The position numbers and the translations under genes are program-made. The notes beneath the pieces are model-generated. The model ran no database searches. It worked only from the letters and a program-made list of their open reading frames with translations, and was not told the DNA's origin. A stretch of DNA of 13,192 bases from JBIOJM01 sp044450785 (GTDB lineage Bacteria > Planctomycetota > Planctomycetia > Isosphaerales > Isosphaeraceae), in the NCBI GenBank assembly GCA_044450785.1, contig JBIOJM010000292.1:1-13192 (forward strand), read 5' to 3'. The first letter of the stretch is position 1. The number at the start of each line of letters is the position of its first letter. Of this stretch, positions 7,401 to 13,192 are shown piece by piece.

Positions 7401-10343
7401 GCCGGCTGGCTCGCGGTCACCGCGGCCCTCCTGGGACTGGCACTCTGGTCCGTGGGTGTGGCGGCGCGGCGATTCGGGCTCCACGAGTTTTATTTCGAGC
7501 CCTGTCTTCACACGGCCTTCGCGCTCTCGGTCGGTGCCTGGATCGTGGCCCTCGACGCTCAAGTCTTGGGGCGCGAAGCCTACCGGCTCAGCGCCGCGGC
7601 GCTCGGCTTGAACGTGCTCGTCACGATGTTGCTCGCGCGGACCTGGCGCACGGCCGAGCTGACCTACGCCGCCGTCTTCCACTTCGTGACGGCGTCTTAC
7701 GTGGTCATCCTCAGCGTGGGCAGGAACGACCCGTCGATGGCATACGTGCTCGGCCTGTGCGCGGTGGTCGAGGCCATCGTGCTCTGGGGGATCGGGTTCG
7801 TTTGTCAGCGGGCCCGCGGCGTCTGGACGAACGACTGCGCCCGCCCGCTCTTTCACTCCGCCCTCCTGTTGACATCGCTGGCGGTTCCGCTGTCCGATCG
7901 CTCGTTCGTGGTGCTCGCCCTGGTGGGCGTCTCCTTCCTCTTGACCGTCAAGAGCCTGCCCCGCGCCGAGTGGCTCTATGCGACGGTCGCCGCCCTGGGC
8001 GCGGCCTGCTACTTCCGCTGGCTGAGTCAACTGTCTCGCATCGAGTTGATCGGTTGCCTCACCCTCGCGGCTTTCGGGCTCTGGGCGTTGGGCGTTTTGA
8101 TCCAGCGGTACAAGCCGCCACTTTGCCGGCGGCTGGGATTGAGCCCGCTGTCTTACGAGTTTCCTCTCTTCCATTCGTCGATCGTGGCGGCACTCATCGG
8201 ACTCGTGATCAGGGTCGATCTGAGTGTCGAGCAGTCCATCGACTGGACGCTCCACGGTTGGTTCCCCCTGGCGCTGGCGTTGTTGAGCCTGGTCATGCTG
8301 AGGGCCTATCCGCGGCGGGAGTGCGTGCACACGAGCCTGGCGTTTCTAACCTGGAGCGTCGTGGCCGCGATCGTCCCCTCACTGACCCCGATGTGCTTCC
8401 TGACCCTGGCCGGCCTGTTGATGGCCCTCGGTCTCCTGTTGCTCGAGCGCGTGGTCCGGCCGCACGTGCCCGCGTTCTGCGTTCGGGTGGGCGTGATCGA
8501 TGCGGGCTACGGCTCGGTCGTCCGCGGCTGGGCCCTGGCCATGTTTGGCCTCGCGACGAGCCTGGCGATCTTCGTCGTGGTCGGGGAGATGAGTCTGACG
8601 AATTTCGGTCAGGTTCCGGCGGGGCTTGCGCGTACGTCCGCCGACTGGTGGGCCATGACGGCAACGCTTGGGCTCGTTGGTGCGTTTCTGGTGTCGATGG
8701 GTACCGATCCGGACACATGGGGCGCGCTCGAGCCCGAGCACCTCGTCTTCTCACTTCACTGGCTGAGCATCGCCGTGCTCTGGTGGGTGCGGATCGCAAG
8801 CTCGCCCCTGGCGATCCCCGTGGCCATCGCGGGGGTCTATTATCCGCTCGCCACCGCGGTTGCGGCGGTGGCGACCGCCCAGCTCGTAGGGCGGTATGCT
8901 CACGTCGAGAGCTGGCACGAGCTGGCCTGGCTGGGCAATCTCCGCTCCGAACCGATGGGTCGCATGCTATCGAGCCAGGCGTGTCTGCTGGCGGTGCTGG
9001 CCGTCGTGTTCACGAAGGGAGCGATCGCACCGGCGACGGTCGTGACGCTGGTGCTCGGCTCGCTGGCGCTTGGCCTGGTGGCGCTATCGTGCGGGTGGCA
9101 GGCGGCCGCTCTCACGGGGAGCGTGGCTCAGTCGGCGGCATGGGGCGTGGCGGGCCTGGTCGTCGCGCTCAACATGGGTTGGACGGCGGGCCCGGTCCGT
9201 GCGACGTGCGCCTCGGCCGGTGTGCTCGCGGCCGCTTTCTCGCTGTGGGCGCTGGCCGGTTGGTTGCGACGCGACGGGTCGTTCCTCAAGCGCCGGAGGG
9301 CCTGGGTTTTCGAGTCAGCCCAGGCGCTCCCTGTTCGACTGGCCTGGGGGGTCGAAACAGCCGCGTTCGCGTCGTCACTCTTCGCCGTCTTGGCCGTACT
9401 GATGGCTGGCATGGACGCGGCGGCGCTCGGGGGCTGGGGGACGGCGGTCGGAGTCGGGGTGCTCATGGGCGCTGCCCTGCTGCAGGTCCTGCTGGTGCCA
9501 CGCTGGCAAGCGGAGTGGCTGATCTATCTGGCACAGGCGGTCATGCTGGCGGCCTACGTCGATTATCGGATGGCCTTCTCGCAGCCGATCGTGTTTGACG
9601 TGGTGGTCCTGACCCTGCTGGGTTACCTCGATCTCGGCATCGCCGAGGTCTTGGAGCGGCTCGAGCTCAAGATCTATGCCCGTCCCGCGAGGTACTTCTC
9701 AGTCGTCCTGCCGATCCTGCCGATCCTTCAGCTCGTCTGGAATGGGGGACTGGATGAGGTCCGTCTCTTCCATCTCTTTGCCGCGGCGACATTCTACGCG
9801 ATCGCCTGTGCCCAGGTGCGGTGGAAATCGCTGGGCTACGCGGCGGCCGTGCTTTACAACGCGGCCCTCTGGGTACTCTGGAGCCGGTTTGGTTGGAAGC
9901 TGTCCAGTGATCCCCAGTTCTTCCTGGTGCCGGTCGGTCTCTCGACGATCCTCTTCGCCGAGGTCAACCGCCGCGAGCTGGGCCGAGGAACGGTCAACAC
10001 AATCCGCACGGTCGGCCTGACGATCATCTACCTGTCGCTGGCCGTGCCGATCTGGCAAGTCCAGAACTTCGGCGCCTGGGTGACGCTCTTGATCTGCTCG
10101 CTGGCCGGCATCCTCCTGGGGATCGGCTTGCGGCTCCAGACGTTCCTCTGGATGGGATTGGCGACGTTTGTGCTGGACGTGGTCTACGAGATGGGGCGCG
10201 TGAGCCTCGATCACGCACCCGCCAAGTGGGCGATCATGCTCGCGCTGGGGATCATGCTCGTGCTCTTTGTGGCTCTGAATGAGAAGAAGCAGATCGTCGC
10301 GACGATGCGGCTCTATATCGATCAGGCCAGGCTATGGGAATGA
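4473..10343 (+). CDS. Giant TPR-plus-polytopic membrane protein (1956 residues), function unknown
   Basis: One uninterrupted frame encodes 1956 residues. GTG 4467 would add two residues; no start has a clear Shine-Dalgarno. Residues 22-60 form a helical pair (HLDYLLGRLVELRDRGLIP) like the N-termini of DUF2157/DUF2339-type membrane proteins. TPR-like helices follow at about 62-128 and 161-227 (for example AEAISVCRRILAVRPD and LDEALERYKALERL). They are split by a charged coiled stretch (131-160, RKKRAEERRRKAERA). A Pro-rich linker covers 250-290. From W293 to about 1935 the protein is almost all membrane helix, an estimated 45-50 segments. A charged-aromatic motif recurs about every 118 residues. 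The last one, from 1887, ends with WAIMLALGIMLVLF and a short cytosolic tail. The membrane part resembles DUF2157/DUF2339 or SCO7613-like proteins in style, but no enzyme motif is seen. TPRs suggest binding of a cytosolic partner. The upstream peptidase may be its functional neighbour. Transport, envelope scaffolding or sensing are all open; I do not assign one. Confidence 0.88.
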   Translation: MSPNEMTIEPVLSPSERDEIGHLDYLLGRLVELRDRGLIPAESYATVVAESQARRQAIEHAGRYAAALGKAHTLAKGQPKDALAWAERAREIDPARVEAWKLVTALNWILEEDEEAIGRCGEAAERFPQFQGELERLQGERKKRAEERRRKAERASQERDIEDWLPQARLAMEGRRDAEAISVCRRILAVRPDHIDALVVMAYAQQRIGQLDEALERYKALERLQPSNTTWAQWVRRVQLRRGVERLTGTSPEPAAAQDLGRDPPARSRGGELAEPPPLSWSSFAGEFLQEHWQKLILSLAVLLIVVSSTVGAYLLLRDYLYSPVGKCTLAMVATLLFAAFGAGLMRWGAGRAGRMMLVATLIVVPIHFMLAGEMKLLHKPPPSHVVFLVIEAVVLIGMVRWVSGVLAPPSGARLLTAALLLLSVGSAATSRDSPIAWEFQFASFQLSPLVFLGTVWALGARRWGDSRQEHRDFVYMMLGLLGFALVACLVRTGGYALRLEPALYALPLMLVAISCVHASRRLVPDEPDQGRLALIRLGGFALSGLAFALALAHPPVSSPLYSGNTLAVSLVGLALYVASLRTERHPAFLYLAVGAVVAGRVGAHYFLADRLHAIEEAVRQVLGYSDHLPTPFRAIIGLIPNTALAWLSHWFVKNWDDRRLARHCHYIGVPLSIAACVWSGFEPLAAVICLSGYAILYLLAVGIFAAPRLTYLAAVALTGVCYFGTRLVPGINLADQALVAALLGFVFWAVRVGLRRWQAAPAYHVPWLQAGLAVAAAAMIAATLHLVFLGVGSWTGAGAFLVITALAVLLNREWPRTIWSHVALVSFVEFTICGVGLAMGIQDLRAYHYGLLFMADGLAMLAIAEALRSWLSRSELRTNADQTAGVVDRRWAGTFLAAIPRSAIVLTFVADWLGLLNIDQTWLTGLVFLLGSASLLWLTRLAGRRSLVYLGLAQLVAGTLDLSSCAAGWNDPILLAGWLAVTAALLGLALWSVGVAARRFGLHEFYFEPCLHTAFALSVGAWIVALDAQVLGREAYRLSAAALGLNVLVTMLLARTWRTAELTYAAVFHFVTASYVVILSVGRNDPSMAYVLGLCAVVEAIVLWGIGFVCQRARGVWTNDCARPLFHSALLLTSLAVPLSDRSFVVLALVGVSFLLTVKSLPRAEWLYATVAALGAACYFRWLSQLSRIELIGCLTLAAFGLWALGVLIQRYKPPLCRRLGLSPLSYEFPLFHSSIVAALIGLVIRVDLSVEQSIDWTLHGWFPLALALLSLVMLRAYPRRECVHTSLAFLTWSVVAAIVPSLTPMCFLTLAGLLMALGLLLLERVVRPHVPAFCVRVGVIDAGYGSVVRGWALAMFGLATSLAIFVVVGEMSLTNFGQVPAGLARTSADWWAMTATLGLVGAFLVSMGTDPDTWGALEPEHLVFSLHWLSIAVLWWVRIASSPLAIPVAIAGVYYPLATAVAAVATAQLVGRYAHVESWHELAWLGNLRSEPMGRMLSSQACLLAVLAVVFTKGAIAPATVVTLVLGSLALGLVALSCGWQAAALTGSVAQSAAWGVAGLVVALNMGWTAGPVRATCASAGVLAAAFSLWALAGWLRRDGSFLKRRRAWVFESAQALPVRLAWGVETAAFASSLFAVLAVLMAGMDAAALGGWGTAVGVGVLMGAALLQVLLVPRWQAEWLIYLAQAVMLAAYVDYRMAFSQPIVFDVVVLTLLGYLDLGIAEVLERLELKIYARPARYFSVVLPILPILQLVWNGGLDEVRLFHLFAAATFYAIACAQVRWKSLGYAAAVLYNAALWVLWSRFGWKLSSDPQFFLVPVGLSTILFAEVNRRELGRGTVNTIRTVGLTIIYLSLAVPIWQVQNFGAWVTLLICSLAGILLGIGLRLQTFLWMGLATFVLDVVYEMGRVSLDHAPAKWAIMLALGIMLVLFVALNEKKQIVATMRLYIDQARLWE
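5874..10343 (+). repeat. Degenerate tandem ~118-residue membrane modules within the giant protein
   Basis: A helix start of the pattern basic/acidic-(W/F/L)-x-Y-(L/A)-x-x-A recurs at residues about 468 (HRDFVYMM), 583 (ERHPAFLYLAV), 709 (RLTYLAAVAL), 813 (REWPRTIWSHVALV), 945 (RRSLVYLGLA), 1061 (AELTYAAVFH), 1164 (RAEWLYATVAAL), 1281 (RRECVHTSLAFL), 1420 (EPEHLVFSLHWL), 1542 (WQAAALTGSVA), 1677 (RWQAEWLIYLA), 1783 (RWKSLGYAAAVL) and 1887 (RLQTFLWMGLA). Mean spacing is close to 118. In the middle units the pattern is about four helices: one opening with (F/L)H(T/S), one Leu-rich, the motif helix, and one ending LW-x-x-G before a basic loop. Units are too diverged to show as DNA repeats. The alignment is by eye, and the 1420 and 1542 members are the weakest. 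Confidence 0.6.
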
Positions 10344-10477
10344 TGAGGCCGACAGGTCATCGTTCAACACGGCCCACCCCGTATCGTTGAATATTCGGTG
10401 CGTCCCCTTGATTCTATTGAACCACGTCGCTCCGACAGGATCAAGCGACAAACCCATGGGCATAGTGGGGCGGGCGT

Positions 10478-10536
10478 CCGCGGCCGATGACCTGTTTCTG
10501 GCTCCCTCTCCCTGCGGGAGAGGGCTGGGGTGAGGG
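10478..10536. repeat. GC-rich interspersed hairpin repeat, copy 1
   Basis: The unit opens with CCGCGGCCGATGACC and TCTGGCTCCCT and ends GCTGGGGTGAGGG. Within it CCCTCTCCC (10504-10512) and GGGAGAGGG (10516-10524) form a perfect 9-bp stem with a TGC loop. This hairpin type, flanked by CTGGGGTGAGGG, is a very widespread bacterial intergenic repeat (recalled, not searched). There is no T-run after the stem, so it is not a standard terminator, though it could protect the 3' end of the upstream transcript. Confidence 0.8.
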
Positions 10537-10560
10537 CCGAGCCGCACCGAGAGCCACCCC

Positions 10561-10610
10561 CCGCGGCCGATGACCCGTATCTGGCTCCCTCCCTGGGGGA
10601 GAGGGCTGCG
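10561..10610. repeat. GC-rich interspersed hairpin repeat, copy 2 (degenerate)
   Basis: The unit repeats copy 1 in direct orientation 83 bp downstream: CCGCGGCCGATGACC, then TCTGGCTCCCT, then GGGGGAGAGGGCTG. It has lost a TC within the left stem arm, so the stem is imperfect, and the distal GGGGTGAGGG has decayed to CGTTGCGGGG. It looks like an older or decaying copy from tandem duplication or separate insertion. Confidence 0.7.
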
Positions 10611-10717
10611 TTGCGGGGCGGGTTGATCAAAGAAGGACAATCGCCGAGAATGAGAGCGAGCAGACAGATTCCTTCTCCAGAGGAAAAGCCCTGGGTATCG
10701 CTCACTCTCACAATAAG

Positions 10718-10723
10718 TATAAA
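10718..10723 (+). promoter_or_regulatory. Possible -10 element (TATAAA) before the DUF1593-like gene
   Basis: TATAAA lies only seven bases before ATG 10730, in the most AT-rich part of the region. No matching -35 is visible. If used, transcription would start at or near the ATG and give an almost leaderless message, consistent with the absence of a Shine-Dalgarno there. It could also support initiation at a start further in. Confidence 0.2.
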
Positions 10724-10729
10724 ACATTC

Positions 10730-12211
10730 ATGGAAGACATCGATGGCTTCCTCAGACGGGGAAAAGGGGATAAGTCCAATAAGCAGGCTTGCTGGAACTC
10801 AGCGGACAGTAATTGGACTTATCCCCTTTTCTTTGTCACGTCTGCGTTCTTGATCGTCGCACTCGCCGCCACATCCTCTTCCTCGGCGCTTTCCGTACCG
10901 GAACGACCACGGCTGATCGTCCTGACCGACATCGGCAGCCTGACCGCTGGGTTCGCCGAGCCAGATGATGGCCAGTCCTTGATCCGGCTGATGCTCTACG
11001 CGAACGAGTTCGACATTGAAGGGCTGATCGCCGCGTCGAACCTCGGGCACGGGCAGAAGATTTCCCCTGCCTTGATTCGCCAGGTCGTGGACGCTTACGA
11101 GAAGGTTCAACCCAACCTGCTGCTCCATGATCGTCGGTATCCACCCGCCCTTGCGCTGAGGAAAACGATCAAATCCGGTCAGCCTATCGCAGGTCCAAGG
11201 GTCCAGATCAGCGACAGCATCGGCGAAGGCAAGGATACCGAGGCATCCGAATGGATCATTCGGGTCGTTGACAGATCCGACCCTCGACCGGTCTGGGTGG
11301 TGATCTGGGGTGGGTCCGCCGACCTGGCCCAGGCGCTCGGCAAGATCCGCCGGACTCGTGACGCGCATGAGCTGGAACAATTCCTGTCAAAGCTCCGGGT
11401 CCATTCCATCGGCAACCAGGACTCGACAGGCCCCTGGATCAAGGAGCAATTCCCCGGCCTGTTCCTGATCACGAATCAGCGCGCGATGCGGGGGATCTAC
11501 CGTGGGGGCGACCGCTCGCTGGTCTCACCCGAGTGGGTCGAGACGCACATCCACGGGCATGGCCCCTTGGGCGACCTCTATCCCAACTACAACGGAGGCG
11601 ACATCTGGTCGGGAACGATGGGACGGGTCCGGGGGATCAAGGAGGGTGATTCGCCGTCGTTCCTGTCCCTGGTCCCGAACGGGCTGAGCGATCCGGAACA
11701 TCCGTGGTTGGGAAGCTGGGGCGGCCGGTTCGAGGGCAAGCGGAATCGTTTCGTCGATGTCCCCGACACGGATCTCGTCAACGCTGCCGATCCTGACCCC
11801 CGCATGTCCTCGGTTTATCGCTGGAGACCGGCGTTCCAGGCCGACTTTCAGGCCCGGCTTGACTGGTACACCAAGCCGTTCTCCCAGGCCAATCACCCGC
11901 CCGTGGCGCGAATCGAGGGTGAACGGGAGCGGAAGGTGGGGCCGGGAGATGTGTTGACGCTCGATGCCAGCGCATCGACCGACCCGGATGGGAACGACCT
12001 GACCTTCGAGTGGAGCATCTACCCGGTCGATCCCAACGTGGCGGCGAAGGTCACGATCGAGGGACGCAACATGAAGACCGCCCGGGTCGCCGTCGCTCAC
12101 GAGCTGATGATGGGGCAGACGATCTCGATCCTCCTGTCGGTCAGCGACCGTGGCAGTCCCATCCTGACGCGTTACGGGCGCGTGATGATCAAGGTCGGTC
12201 AGAACAAGTGA
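10730..12211 (+). CDS. Secreted DUF1593/Sde182-like protein (nucleoside-hydrolase fold plus Ig/PKD-like domain)
   Basis: The 493-residue product has an odd hydrophilic start (residues 1-29), then a signal-peptide-like core (YPLFFVTSAFLIVALAA, 31-47) with cleavage likely after SSSSA. Residues 60-385 match the DUF1593 type with a nucleoside-hydrolase-like fold: RLIVLTDIGS (61-70), AEPDDGQSLIRLMLY (76-90), NEFDIEGLIAASN (92-104), VWVVIWGGSADLAQAL (188-203), YPNYNGGDIWSG (284-295) and DPEHPWLGSWGGRFEG (321-336). D67, E77, D79 and D80 are the probable metal or active-site acids. Residues 390-490 form a beta-rich Ig/PKD-like domain (LDASASTDPDGNDLTFEWSI), as in the Sde182 C-terminus. Natural substrates are uncertain; saccharide or nucleoside-like hydrolysis is inferred from the fold. 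No Shine-Dalgarno precedes ATG 10730, and a TTG at 10850 could be an alternative start. The hairpin at 10753-10844 encodes residues 8-39. Confidence 0.85.
   Translation: MEDIDGFLRRGKGDKSNKQACWNSADSNWTYPLFFVTSAFLIVALAATSSSSALSVPERPRLIVLTDIGSLTAGFAEPDDGQSLIRLMLYANEFDIEGLIAASNLGHGQKISPALIRQVVDAYEKVQPNLLLHDRRYPPALALRKTIKSGQPIAGPRVQISDSIGEGKDTEASEWIIRVVDRSDPRPVWVVIWGGSADLAQALGKIRRTRDAHELEQFLSKLRVHSIGNQDSTGPWIKEQFPGLFLITNQRAMRGIYRGGDRSLVSPEWVETHIHGHGPLGDLYPNYNGGDIWSGTMGRVRGIKEGDSPSFLSLVPNGLSDPEHPWLGSWGGRFEGKRNRFVDVPDTDLVNAADPDPRMSSVYRWRPAFQADFQARLDWYTKPFSQANHPPVARIEGERERKVGPGDVLTLDASASTDPDGNDLTFEWSIYPVDPNVAAKVTIEGRNMKTARVAVAHELMMGQTISILLSVSDRGSPILTRYGRVMIKVGQNK
10753..10844. repeat. Long inverted-repeat (hairpin) element overlapping the 5' end of the DUF1593-like gene
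   Basis: GAAAAGGGGATAAGTCCAAT (10761-10780) and its exact reverse complement (10812-10831) make a perfect 20-bp inverted repeat around a 31-base centre. The centre holds a small GCTG/CAGC stem (10791-10803). An outer CAGACG/CGTCTG pair (10753-10758, 10839-10844) extends it imperfectly. Both the length and the A-run/T-run edges resemble REP- or MITE-like palindromes mobilised by Y1 transposases (RAYT-type). That link is from memory of similar AAAAGGGGA-type palindromes, not shown here. No target-site duplication is evident, and no transposase is in the window. Confidence 0.8.
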
Positions 12212-12308
12212 TGCGCGAGCGAGCCGCGCGGCTTCAGATCCTGTCTCGGAGATCCCGTCACACATCCGGGCGGATCGATCGTGAATCGACAACATCGAGC
12301 GATCCTTC
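12212..12308. other. Short gap between convergent genes
   Basis: This 97-bp gap lies between two stop codons facing each other. The only structure is the 12-bp palindrome AGCCGCGCGGCT (12222-12233), just after the DUF1593-like stop. It has a four-base stem and no T-run, so it is at best a weak terminator. Confidence 0.3.
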
Positions 12309-13139
12309 TCACGTTCGCCAGAAGGTGGACTGCGGCGGCACTTGATAGCGGACGCCCAGGTGCGGCGTCTCGAGCCGCTTCTGACCGGTCCCGAGCGAAC
12401 GCATGCCCGCCTCGACCAGTCCGGACGTCAGCAGCGTTCTTTCAATCGGGCATGGGGACTTGCCGGTCAGAAAGGTTTCTTCTGCCTTCGACATCAGCGC
12501 GGCCGAATAGACGACGTTGGGATTGGGGGGCAGGTGGAACAATGTCGAGAGCGAGGATCCGGCCGCGAACCCGAAGTTCAGCTCGCGCGAGGTCTCCACC
12601 ATCTCCTTGGCCCATTCCCATTTCCACGACAAGTGCTTGTCGTTGAAGACGGGGACGGCCCGGCCGTCCTTCCGGAAGACGTCGGTCACCTGCTTGAAAA
12701 ACTCGTACCGCGGGTACTTCGTCTGCCCGAACTCGCTCTTTGGGTAGTTGCCGTGCTCGCCGATGATCAATACGGCGTCCACCGCGAGCTTGTCGCCTCC
12801 GCAACGCAACGCCTGCGCGATGGTCGGAAAGATCGGGAACCCGAACTCGGCGGACCGCTTGCGACTCAGGTCGTTCCTGGGCGACTGGTCGACGTAGGCC
12901 GCGACGACGTCGAGCGATGGCCGGTGCCAGCGGCCGTGATTGGGGTAGGCCACCAGAAACCGCTCGGCCATGTGCCAGGCATGCGAGTGGTACCGCCACT
13001 CCGTCGTGACGACCGCCATCCGTTTGCGAAGTCCCGGCGCGGGCTCCGCCGCAAACCCCATCGTTTCACCGACAAGCCCCGCGCCGACGATGCCAATAAA
13101 TTGTCTTCGTGTGACCATACCATGACCCATCGTCAGCAT
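12309..13139 (-). CDS. Tat-exported planctomycete conserved protein, apparently with an in-frame internal deletion
   Basis: The 276-residue product opens with a Tat signal, TRRQFIGIVGAGLVG (residues 10-24), so it should be exported folded. Residues 40-196 form a highly patterned domain: AVVTTEWRYHSHAWHMAERF (42-61), GRWHRPSLDVVAAYVDQ (69-85), DAVLIIGEHGNYP (121-133), FGQTKYPRYEFF (137-148) and VPVFNDKHLSWKWEWAKEM (162-180). They end in FGFAAGSSL. I recall this domain from planctomycete proteins of roughly 430-460 residues that continue after AGSSLPV with about 150-180 more residues. Here the sequence jumps to STLFHLPPNPNVVYSAALMS and PIERTLLTSGLVEAGMRSL, which I recall as the C-terminal end of the same family. 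The middle is therefore probably missing, with the junction near 12540-12555. Function is unknown, and the remaining protein may be inactive. Starts at 13130 or 13118 (just before the Tat motif) are as plausible as 13139; none has a clear Shine-Dalgarno. Confidence 0.75.
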   Translation of the reverse strand: MLTMGHGMVTRRQFIGIVGAGLVGETMGFAAEPAPGLRKRMAVVTTEWRYHSHAWHMAERFLVAYPNHGRWHRPSLDVVAAYVDQSPRNDLSRKRSAEFGFPIFPTIAQALRCGGDKLAVDAVLIIGEHGNYPKSEFGQTKYPRYEFFKQVTDVFRKDGRAVPVFNDKHLSWKWEWAKEMVETSRELNFGFAAGSSLSTLFHLPPNPNVVYSAALMSKAEETFLTGKSPCPIERTLLTSGLVEAGMRSLGTGQKRLETPHLGVRYQVPPQSTFWRT

Positions 13140-13192
13140 GACCCCGATCTCAGTAAAACTATTGTTGAATATTTTTGACGACCATACAATAC
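13140..13192 (-). promoter_or_regulatory. AT-rich upstream region of the Tat-protein gene
   Basis: The last 53 bases of the window are clearly AT-richer than the coding DNA (reverse strand reads CAAAAATATTCAACAATAG). They probably hold the promoter of the leftward Tat-protein gene. No confident -35/-10 pair can be named, and the region is cut by the window edge. Confidence 0.3.

Larger units (their letters stand above)
10344..10729. other. Intergenic region with GC-rich hairpin repeats, no gene
   Basis: 386 bp lie between the giant membrane-protein gene and the DUF1593-like gene. The first 130 bases show nothing recognisable. Two related hairpin repeats occupy 10478-10536 and 10561-10610. 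The last ~100 bases become AT-richer before the next start. Short reverse-strand reading frames here run through the hairpins and have no family character, so I do not call genes. Confidence 0.6.

Noticed and set aside
6852..8330. A 492-codon reverse-strand open frame
   Set aside because: It is antisense to the membrane-helix codons and rich in Gln, Arg, Glu and Pro, as expected from the complement of Leu/Val/Ala codons.
6635..9598. A 987-codon open frame on the forward strand inside the giant gene
   Set aside because: It is the offset frame of the 1956-residue gene. Its product is rich in Arg, Gly and Pro with no domain, typical of high-GC shadow frames.
10504..10524. Copy 1 hairpin as a rho-independent terminator of the giant gene
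   Set aside because: There is no T-run after the stem on either strand, it lies about 160 bp past the stop, and it belongs to a repeat family.
10344..10729. CRISPR-like array from the repeated GC-rich units
   Set aside because: There are only two copies, the unit is too long and self-hairpin in nature, and no cas genes are present.
10761..10831. Phage or integron attachment site at the long inverted repeat
   Set aside because: No integrase, tRNA gene or gene cassette is nearby; a REP/MITE-like palindrome is the simpler reading.

Overview
The window is high-GC bacterial DNA that reads as a planctomycete, most likely from the Isosphaeraceae/Gemmatales side of the phylum. This is inferred from gene content, not from a marker gene. 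Four things point there: an ECF sigma factor of the planctomycete type translationally coupled to a Ser/Thr kinase with a membrane-embedded C-terminus; a DUF1570-like secreted HExxH protein; a DUF1593/Sde182-like nucleoside-hydrolase-fold secreted protein; and a Tat-exported protein of a kind I associate with planctomycetes. There are no rRNA, tRNA, CRISPR or transposase genes.

Layout. Positions 1-3096 are a leftward group: ECF sigma factor (3096-2464), Ser/Thr kinase (2464-566, TGATG stop/start overlap) and, 55 nt further, the 5' part of a secreted amidohydrolase-like gene that runs off the left edge. A 312-bp divergent intergenic region (3097-3408) separates it from a rightward pair: a Tat-like exported zinc metallopeptidase candidate (3409-4428) and, 44 nt later, a gene of almost 5.9 kb (4473-10343). 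That gene encodes a 1956-residue protein with a TPR-like cytosolic N-terminus and some 45-50 membrane helices. Positions 10344-10729 are non-coding and hold two copies of a GC-rich hairpin repeat. Next come a secreted DUF1593-like protein (10730-12211), whose first ~40 codons overlap a long perfect inverted repeat, and a convergent Tat-exported protein (13139-12309) that appears to have lost its middle in frame.

How the genes may work together. The sigma factor and kinase very probably form one signalling unit, with the kinase membrane domain as sensor or anchor. Whether that unit controls the divergent peptidase/giant-protein pair is only suggested by position. The remaining secreted proteins (amidohydrolase, DUF1593 protein, Tat protein) look like ordinary planctomycete envelope or periplasm accessory genes.

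The most notable points are: (i) the membrane part of the giant protein is a degenerate tandem array of ~13 modules of ~118 residues, apparently not covered by a single well-described family; (ii) a mobile-looking hairpin supplies the start of a signal peptide; (iii) the last gene seems to be a clean in-frame internal deletion. I see no defence system, biosynthetic cluster or phage.
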